Positions 1-5,058 of a stretch of DNA of 5,058 nt are shown piece after piece (the first letter of the stretch is position 1; each line of letters starts with the position of its first letter). The stretch comes from Deltaproteobacteria bacterium (GTDB lineage Bacteria; Desulfobacterota; Dissulfuribacteria; Dissulfuribacterales; QOAL01). The stretch lies in NCBI GenBank assembly GCA_027068235.1, contig JAMOUE010000465.1, positions 1 to 5,058 on the forward strand, written 5' to 3'. Made by a program: the position numbers and the translations under genes. The notes under the pieces were generated by a model. The model was not told the origin of the DNA. It saw nothing but the letters and a program-made list of their open reading frames with translations, and ran no database searches.

Positions 1-1560
1 ATACTTTCCCAGCCCCGCCACAATAACGCACAAGACTTCAAGAAATTTGGCAAACCGCGCCTATTCTTTGGCATATCTGCTGGAAATCTTGATTCAATAG
101 TAGCTAATTATACTGGAAATGCCAGAATAAGGAAAAAAGATGCCTATTCTCCACAAGGCAATCCCTATTTTGATGGTCCAAAGACCAAGTCTAATCGGCG
201 TAGGCCCGATAGGGCTGTGATTAAATATGGGAACTTGGCAAAACAGGCATATCCGGGTGTGCCAGTGGTGCTTGGTGGTATAGAAGCTTCTCTTAGAAGA
301 TTCATACATTATGACTTTCAGCAGGAGAGACTCAGGAATTCCGTGTTGGTCGATTCAAAGGCTGACATCTTAGTTTATGGAATGGGTGAGCGGGCTATCC
401 TTGACATAGCAAAAAGAATTGAATCTGGAGAAGCCCTTGATTCTATACCCGGCACCTGTATCAGGTTGTCTCAAAAGCAAATGGAACAATATAAATTTAA
501 AGCTGAGCCAATAAAGCTCCCGGGCTGGCAAGATATAGAGAAACAAAAAGCGCTCTTTCTTGATGCTGAGTTGGCTATTGATAAGGCTTCACGTTCTGGC
601 ACAACCTCCAACCTGCTGCAGCAGCAAAAGGGAAACATGTATATCCTACAAAATAGGCCTGCTGAGCCCTTGAGCCAAGCAGAGCTAGATGCGCTCTATG
701 AGCTTCCTTTTACTAGGGAAACCCATCCTATTTTTAAAAATGTACCTGCTTTAGATACTATAAGAAATTCCATAACTATAGTCCGCGGATGCTCAGGCAA
801 CTGTTCCTTCTGTGCTATAGCTAGACACCAAGGTCCTCAAATCATTTCCAGAAGCAAAAAATCTATTTTAAGGGAAATAGAATCGGTCTCTTCCAAAAAG
901 GCTTTTAAAGGCACCATCACTGATCTTGGGGGGCCAACTGCAAATTTGTATGGAGCATCGTGCGAGCTTGGTTACAAGTGCAAGAAAAAAGATTGCCTTT
1001 ATCCAGAAGTGTGCAAACGTTTTAATGCCAATGAAAAGGAATTTTTAAACCTGCTGAGAAAAGCAAAAAAGATTCCAAGGATAAAACACATATTTGTGTC
1101 TTCAGGCCTGCGCATAGAGCTCCTTTTAAAGACACCAAAACTGCTGAAAGAAATTCTTTTAAACCATACGCCCGGGATACTAAAAGTAGCGCCTGAACAC
1201 ACCGAGGAGGAGGTGTTGAAACTAATGCATAAGCCGGATGGCCTACTCATGGAAGAATTTCTCACAAAATGCCGTAAAATATCCCGGTCAGCCAGCAAGA
1301 AAGTTGAGATTACTGCCTATTTTATGACATCTCATCCAGGGTGCACCATTGCCCATATGAAGTCAATGCAGGAAAAATTAAAGAAGTGGCGTTTAGCTGT
1401 GCGCCAATTTCAAGATTTCACGCCAACACCGGGCACATTGTCCACTGCCATGTACGTAACCGGCTTGGATAGGTACACAAAAGAACCCATTTACGTTGCC
1501 CGCAAGCGAGGCGAAAGAAAGGCCCAGAGAAAAATTTTAGAGACACTGATGCGGCATTGA
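1..1560 (+). CDS. ygiQ: YgiQ family (UPF0313) radical SAM protein, 5'-truncated by window edge
   Basis: This is the C-terminal 519 residues of a YgiQ-type radical SAM protein; the family's reaction and substrate are not established. The frame is open from base 1, and residues 19-35 (KPRLFFGISAGNLDSIV) and the VPVVLGGIEASLRR stretch at 88-101 already match the Radical_SAM_N region. The GTG at 217 is therefore an internal Val codon and the real start lies upstream; by family comparison roughly 50-70 residues are missing. The radical SAM core carries the CX3CX2C cluster motif (GCSGNCSFC, Cys264, Cys268, Cys271), which ligates a 4Fe-4S cluster and S-adenosylmethionine. DLGGPTANLYG follows at 308-318. 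A second cysteine group (321, 327, 332, 338) is also seen in E. coli YgiQ as I recall it. Further family motifs are SSGLR (367-371), APEHTE (397-402), SHPG (444-447) and TPTPGT (474-479). The C-terminus stops soon after the conserved RGERKAQR stretch, so the DUF3362-like tail is short. The protein is probably cytosolic. It converges on the downstream gene. Family assignment is firm; function is unknown. Confidence 0.95.
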   Translation: MLSQPRHNNAQDFKKFGKPRLFFGISAGNLDSIVANYTGNARIRKKDAYSPQGNPYFDGPKTKSNRRRPDRAVIKYGNLAKQAYPGVPVVLGGIEASLRRFIHYDFQQERLRNSVLVDSKADILVYGMGERAILDIAKRIESGEALDSIPGTCIRLSQKQMEQYKFKAEPIKLPGWQDIEKQKALFLDAELAIDKASRSGTTSNLLQQQKGNMYILQNRPAEPLSQAELDALYELPFTRETHPIFKNVPALDTIRNSITIVRGCSGNCSFCAIARHQGPQIISRSKKSILREIESVSSKKAFKGTITDLGGPTANLYGASCELGYKCKKKDCLYPEVCKRFNANEKEFLNLLRKAKKIPRIKHIFVSSGLRIELLLKTPKLLKEILLNHTPGILKVAPEHTEEEVLKLMHKPDGLLMEEFLTKCRKISRSASKKVEITAYFMTSHPGCTIAHMKSMQEKLKKWRLAVRQFQDFTPTPGTLSTAMYVTGLDRYTKEPIYVARKRGERKAQRKILETLMRH

Positions 1561-1616
1561 GGGAATAATAAAGAAAATCCATTTACCCTTTCCTTTTTCC
1601 TGCTGCAGTGAACAAA
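1561..1616. other. Convergent intergenic spacer, no strong terminator
   Basis: This 56-base gap separates the stop codons of two convergent genes (TGA at 1558-1560 on +, TAA at 1617-1619 on -). The best structure I can see on the + strand pairs AGGG (1560-1563) plus TAAA (1569-1572) with TTTACCCT (1582-1589). It has a five-base bulge and is followed by a pyrimidine-rich tract, TTCCTTTTTCC. This could act as a weak intrinsic terminator for the left gene, but the stem is short and AT-rich. No equivalent is evident for the right gene. Confidence 0.5.
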
Positions 1617-1955
1617 TTATTGACCTATATGAAAGGTGGTGGCCCATAAATAAAATGGCGATGTTGTAATATCTGCTCCTGATTTGATAACTAATGTATA
1701 TAAAGTATATGCACCTGATTTTAAAGAACCAACTGGAATATCACCAAAAAATCTTGCTTTAAGCGGCGCTACAACACCCTGTTTCCATGATAATAGTCCC
1801 TCACTATTCAATGCATGAAGATTTCCATCTTCTCCAATGATAAACACCTCATTAGGATCATATGCTGGAGCATAGATGCCAAGATAGAGATCAACTGGCT
1901 CCTCAAATGCGGGCAGTTCAAGCTTAAGTGATACTTTGCCATTTCTTATATCTCC
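1617..1955 (-). other. C-terminal beta-sandwich domain of bacterial exoproteins
   Basis: Residues about 1035-1146 include the strands GKVSLKLELPAFEEPVDLYL, IYAPAYDPNEVFII, LLSWKQGVVAPLKARFF and then SLKSGAYTLYTLVIKSGAD, ending in a WATTFHIGQ strand. This 'PvDlYlgi.. p....' plus 'l.sGtYtlYtlv..sGad' layout recurs at the C-termini of large secreted proteins in anaerobic bacterial lineages, as I remember it. It carries no cysteine and no transmembrane segment. Its role is unknown; terminal attachment or a secretion-associated domain are both possible. Confidence 0.5.
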
Positions 1956-4900
1956 CGGCGTAAATGGCATAAGCCCATTAGCACTATTGCTAACTACAGG
2001 TTCAACAGGGAATTCATATTGGAAAAACTTAACTTCAGCTGGCAGAGGCATGTAATCCTGCGGAATCTCGCTTACCTCTTCTATTCTCACTCCTTGTGCG
2101 AGTTCTGGCACTGAAGCGATAGAAAATATTTGGTGTTCCCCAAGGTCTAAGCTCTTCTTAAAGGTTAGCTTCTTCCTTGTTTCAGAAGAAACGGGCATAA
2201 GATGTAAACCATTTAATTCAAGCGTACGTCTATTTGCAGACTCTAAATAAATTGCGTTTTTCTTGACCCATATATTAAGAATGGAATTGTCCATTGCTCC
2301 TTTTATAATATTGAAATCCGTAACGGTTATATTTTTGTTTGCAAGTTCAGGCGCGAGCTCGTTAGGATTATTTAAAAAATCTGAAAATTTTTCGTTCTTT
2401 TTGCTCAATAACATAAGCTGCATGTTTTGAGTTGTATCAGAGCCGAAAGCTAATTTAACCCCATCAGAAAGGGGTGAAACATCTATTTTTCCTGAAAAGC
2501 CTACATCTCCTTTTAATGCAAAATGAACATTTTTATCAGTAAGCATTGCTAGAGTAGGCTTCCTGTTAGATATCCCGTTTACATGCATTTTGTAGTTTTT
2601 GTCAGATGGTAAAATTATAACAGAATTACCGCGTCCAGCTTGGGGTAGCGGGATAAAAGCGGCTCCAGGGATCCCTCCTGACCCTTTAACCCCTATTGAA
2701 TGATTTTCTTCATCTTCAACGGTTATATCAGCATTGCCTGCAAATATCATAAAAATGCCTTCTGGAGACAATGGAAGGGTGTATTCCTCTCTGAGAAGCA
2801 GGTTCTCTGGCAATGTCATAATAACTGCACCATATATCCACTCAGTTTGACCATTCAGGCCTTGCAGATAAATTGGCATATTAATACATCCTCTTGTCCA
2901 TTCGGTGCGACCAGAAAGGAAAAATGAGAAGTTATTATTATTAGTATCTATTTCTACATAGGGCAGGTTTTCATAAGTACAGTAATTTATATCTTCAGCA
3001 ATAGTTATATATCTTGCGCTATCATATAAACCACTTGCCTCTGGACGGTTGGAATCATAGACATATGCTCTGTAGATTCCATTTCCCATATCCATAAGAA
3101 AATCTACAAGCAGGGTATGGCCTGTTGCAGCTTCACAGTCAGATGCATCGGGGAAGCCTATTATAGAAAGCCCTGGATGACGGCCTGCATTCAATTCACG
3201 TTGCAGCTCTGCAACAACTCGCCTGGTATGCCTATCATACCTATCAACTAATGCGCCTAAAAATTCAGCTGAAAGAACAGCCCCCTGTCTTGCTCCAATA
3301 TGAAATGAAGCATTATCCCATGAGGCATGCGCTACATCATTACAAGCACCATTACAGATCTCATTGGCTGCCTGATTGCCATCTTTATAGATTTTCAGAG
3401 CATTTGAAGTAAATCCAGTGCAAGTACCATCCTGACCAGCAATGCGATATACTTCATAATAAAGTAGCCCTAACGGAGAAGGGATACCTAGCTGAAGACG
3501 ATTCTCTACCCCAAAGTAATTTCTAAAATCCCCATCAGCGGTTTCTTCCATCCAATCCCTAATTTTATCTCCAATCCATCCTAGTTTATCAAGAAGAGAG
3601 GATATCGAGTCAGGATCAGCTGTATAACAGTCGCATAACCAATTATCCCAACACTCATCAGGCACCAAAGCAGTACGACCACAAATGCTAAAAGTAATAT
3701 AGACATCTTCTTTTCCAAAAGTGAGGGCATACTCAGGATAAGTAAGCATTTTCCCTTGATTATGGAATATAAAGCCAGCTTTTGCCTGTAATGGATAGTG
3801 AAGTCGATGATTTTCTTGAAGTGAGCCTACCAGGTTTTCAATGTCAAGAGCGCTTACCTTGATAGTATAGTAAGGATTACTTTCTCCATCAGGCCATGCC
3901 TTGCAAGTACTAAATGTTATTGTCTTTCTATAATCCTTAACTTGATTGGTGCTTGAAGCTTCACCTACAATAAATTCTTCTTGATAAAATCTGTTTTCAT
4001 CTGAAGGTGTTCCAACATGAACTCCTAGGCGTAAAATGCCTTCTTGGTCGGTAACATGAACTTTGAAGGAATATTCCTGGCCCGGATAGATTTTCTCAGG
4101 CACATCTTCAAGGGTAATTATAGGTTTAGAGCGTGATCCAAACCAAATGGACCTACTAATCCATCCCGTAGAATTTCCATAGGTATCTTCAGCCATTGCC
4201 AAAAGAAGGTGTCTACCTGTCCCAAATCTACTAACATCAAGGTCATAGGTACAATGACCTGTATTGCTAACATCACAAAGTTCATGATCATCGAGTTTTA
4301 GGATAATTCTTCCTATCCCAGATACGTCATGGGCAGTAGCGCCAACCCGAATCACATCATTAATGTCATAGCTATCCCTCTCTGGATTCACGCTGATCGA
4401 GAGGGTTGGAGGATTAGTTTCACCAGATAGGGAGCAATCATCAGGGCATTCCTCATAGAGATCACATATTCCATCTCTACACTCACTTTCTATGGCATTA
4501 CCACGAAAATAAATCATTAACCCAGACGAAAGTGAGGGAATATGTTCATTCCTTCCATAAAATGGGATACCTTGGGAAATAGCAGAGAAAAGAGGAGGGC
4601 AGTACCAATCTATTAATTCCAACTTGAAACTCCCAGGGATATTACCGCTGGAAAACCATCTTTTAAATTTCTCAGTGAGATTTATCCTAAAAACCATCTT
4701 ATTACCATATCTATCGCGATCTCTGCTGATTTCAAGAAAATCCGCCCTATTGCCCCAAGAATATATCTCTGATATATCAAGCTCTGTTGGATCGCGATAA
4801 CAAAAATACCCAGCTTCCACAGGAATATTACGACACCTGTTGCTGTTGAAAGAATCATTATTCCAGTAACTATTCACCACAGAAACATAAAATCCGGGGA

Positions 4901-5058
4901 GCATACAAGAAGATAGATCGTCTAGGAAATCCAAAGAGGAAACCAGTATAAGTTCAACCCGTGTAATATCATCAGAAGAAAGCGAACTTCTTCTAAGACG
5001 ACCTGTATCTATCGCTATCAATGCGCCTGCATCCCCTATTTCATTCTTTTCTTTCACT
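1617..5058 (-). CDS. Large multidomain, probably secreted protein with DNRLRE-like, Ig-like and papain-like cysteine peptidase modules; N-terminus outside window
   Basis: At least 1146 residues are present. The only start-like codon at the edge is a GTG at 5055-5057. The first residues (ALIAIDTGRLRR, 12-23) look like the interior of a DNRLRE-type domain and there is no signal peptide, so I treat the gene as truncated and number residues from that GTG. Order of parts: DNRLRE-like beta-sandwich (about 11-187); four-cysteine motif C193-C198-C204-C208; Ig-like domain 1 (about 215-305, ending AEDTYGNSTG) and Ig-like domain 2 (about 311-411); cysteine-rich linker (459-477); papain-like module (about 484-695) with Cys546, His647 and Asp668/Asn670; beta-rich region with ITVEDEENHSIG and GGIPGAAF (768-862); an unassigned stretch (863-1000); and a C-terminal beta-sandwich (about 1035-1146) with PVDLYLGIYAP and GAYTLYTLV. 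No transmembrane helix or LPXTG-type anchor is visible at the C-terminus. The abundant cysteines and the modular layout imply an extracytoplasmic location, either cell surface or released. A thiol peptidase or related hydrolase/transferase is inferred from the motif order only; the substrate is unknown. Confidence 0.85.
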   Translation of the reverse strand, partial: VKEKNEIGDAGALIAIDTGRLRRSSLSSDDITRVELILVSSLDFLDDLSSCMLPGFYVSVVNSYWNNDSFNSNRCRNIPVEAGYFCYRDPTELDISEIYSWGNRADFLEISRDRDRYGNKMVFRINLTEKFKRWFSSGNIPGSFKLELIDWYCPPLFSAISQGIPFYGRNEHIPSLSSGLMIYFRGNAIESECRDGICDLYEECPDDCSLSGETNPPTLSISVNPERDSYDINDVIRVGATAHDVSGIGRIILKLDDHELCDVSNTGHCTYDLDVSRFGTGRHLLLAMAEDTYGNSTGWISRSIWFGSRSKPIITLEDVPEKIYPGQEYSFKVHVTDQEGILRLGVHVGTPSDENRFYQEEFIVGEASSTNQVKDYRKTITFSTCKAWPDGESNPYYTIKVSALDIENLVGSLQENHRLHYPLQAKAGFIFHNQGKMLTYPEYALTFGKEDVYITFSICGRTALVPDECWDNWLCDCYTADPDSISSLLDKLGWIGDKIRDWMEETADGDFRNYFGVENRLQLGIPSPLGLLYYEVYRIAGQDGTCTGFTSNALKIYKDGNQAANEICNGACNDVAHASWDNASFHIGARQGAVLSAEFLGALVDRYDRHTRRVVAELQRELNAGRHPGLSIIGFPDASDCEAATGHTLLVDFLMDMGNGIYRAYVYDSNRPEASGLYDSARYITIAEDINYCTYENLPYVEIDTNNNNFSFFLSGRTEWTRGCINMPIYLQGLNGQTEWIYGAVIMTLPENLLLREEYTLPLSPEGIFMIFAGNADITVEDEENHSIGVKGSGGIPGAAFIPLPQAGRGNSVIILPSDKNYKMHVNGISNRKPTLAMLTDKNVHFALKGDVGFSGKIDVSPLSDGVKLAFGSDTTQNMQLMLLSKKNEKFSDFLNNPNELAPELANKNITVTDFNIIKGAMDNSILNIWVKKNAIYLESANRRTLELNGLHLMPVSSETRKKLTFKKSLDLGEHQIFSIASVPELAQGVRIEEVSEIPQDYMPLPAEVKFFQYEFPVEPVVSNSANGLMPFTPGDIRNGKVSLKLELPAFEEPVDLYLGIYAPAYDPNEVFIIGEDGNLHALNSEGLLSWKQGVVAPLKARFFGDIPVGSLKSGAYTLYTLVIKSGADITTSPFYLWATTFHIGQ
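2973..3608 (-). other. Putative papain/transglutaminase-like thiol enzyme module
   Basis: Residues about 484-695 of the large protein contain GQDGTCTGFTSNALKIY around Cys546 (codon 3420-3422), at the start of a predicted helix as expected for a papain-fold nucleophile. Downstream is ATGHTLLVDF with His647 (codon 3117-3119). Next comes IYRAYVYDSNRP with Asp668 (codon 3054-3056) and Asn670 (codon 3048-3050). The order Cys, Gly-His, strand-Asp/Asn, with about 100 residues between Cys and His, fits papain-fold peptidases and transglutaminase-like proteins. Gln542 could help form the oxyanion hole. Extra cysteines (568, 572, 641, 693) suggest internal disulfides. Activity is inferred; an inactive, binding-only module is possible. 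Confidence 0.55.
3825..4415 (-). other. Two tandem Ig-like domains
   Basis: Domain 1 (about 215-305) begins NPPTLSISVNP and contains DVSGIGRIILKLDDHEL. It has a close cysteine pair (Cys261, Cys269) in a CDVSNTGHCTY hairpin, and ends GRHLLLAMAEDTYGNSTG, the familiar 'G.h...a.A.D..GN' close of bacterial Ig-like repeats. Domain 2 (about 311-411) begins KPIITLEDVP and has YPGQEYSFKVHVTD and YYTIKVSALDIENLVGS. They probably act as spacers or binding modules that project the catalytic-like region from the cell surface. Confidence 0.6.
4497..5027 (-). other. Partial DNRLRE-like / disaggregatase-related beta-sandwich domain
   Basis: Residues about 11-187 of the large protein follow the DNRLRE pattern. 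An 'xLIxFDxS'-like opening (ALIAIDTGRL) leads to an 'I..A.L.L' strand (ITRVELILVS). A variable middle with SYWNNDSFNSN takes the place of the usual W-rich 'WxxxxVTWNxxP' segment. The 'vdvTxxvxxWxxG' motif appears as FRINLTEKFKRWFSSG (123-138), and the ending HIPSLSSGLMIYF (172-184) matches the usual 'xPxLxVxY'. Such domains occur in large secreted bacterial and archaeal proteins, often beside carbohydrate-active or adhesive modules. The first strands of the domain would be upstream of the window. This is a pattern match by eye, not a profile hit. Confidence 0.55.

Noticed and set aside
217..219. GTG as the start codon of the radical SAM gene
   Set aside because: The same frame is open back to base 1 and encodes conserved family residues (RLFFGISAGNLDS) upstream, so this GTG is an internal Val.
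94..309. 71-residue open frame on the - strand
   Set aside because: It lies antisense to conserved YgiQ coding sequence, has no recognisable motif, and its composition looks like a shadow of the real gene.
999..1298. 99-residue open frame on the - strand
   Set aside because: Antisense to the radical SAM core (through APEHTE); no independent evidence of coding.
1558..1600. Intrinsic terminator hairpin in the convergent spacer
   Set aside because: The stem is only 4+4 base pairs with a five-base bulge, and the following tract is interrupted by C residues; too weak to call as a terminator.
1617..1700. C-terminal sorting signal or membrane anchor of the large protein
   Set aside because: The last residues (SPFYLWATTFHIGQ) form a beta strand with no LPXTG, hydrophobic helix or basic tail.
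2700..2927. 75-residue open frame on the + strand
   Set aside because: Antisense to the large modular protein; it has an unnatural composition and no ribosome binding site.
2930..2945. Trinucleotide microsatellite (TTA repeat)
   Set aside because: Only about four units, encoding Asn706-709 in frame; ordinary low-complexity codon run rather than a phase-variation tract.

Overview
The window is almost wholly coding. It holds two convergent genes, both cut by the window edges, separated by a 56-base spacer. Base composition is moderately AT-rich. I see no tRNA, rRNA, CRISPR array, insertion sequence, riboswitch or clear promoter. The organism is most likely a bacterium. The left gene is a YgiQ-type radical SAM enzyme, and its C-terminal motif (TPTPGT followed by TAMYVTG) looks more like anaerobic-lineage versions than the E. 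coli one. The right gene has the mosaic architecture of secreted proteins from groups such as Desulfobacterota or Omnitrophota. That placement is an impression from domain style, not a phylogenetic result, and an archaeal source is not strictly excluded.

Left part (1-1560, + strand): the C-terminal 519 residues of a YgiQ/UPF0313 radical SAM protein. The frame is open from the first base and the residues before the first GTG/ATG-type codon are already family sequence, so the true start lies upstream of the window. The radical SAM cysteines (CX3CX2C), the DLGGPTANLYG motif and a second four-cysteine group are intact.

Spacer (1561-1616): tail-to-tail junction with at most a weak hairpin and a pyrimidine-rich tract.

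Right part (1617 to the right edge, - strand): at least 1146 residues of a large modular protein, probably exported. Reading from its N-terminal side, it contains a partial DNRLRE-like beta-sandwich, a short four-cysteine motif of the CxDGxC type, two Ig-like domains, a cysteine-rich linker, and a papain/transglutaminase-like module with a candidate Cys-His-Asn/Asp catalytic set. A beta-rich region with an IPGA motif, an unassigned region and a C-terminal beta-sandwich seen in many bacterial exoproteins follow. It is the most interesting object here: a putative cysteine peptidase or related thiol enzyme embedded in an adhesin-like scaffold.

The two genes are convergent and nothing in the sequence ties their functions together; they look like unrelated neighbours.
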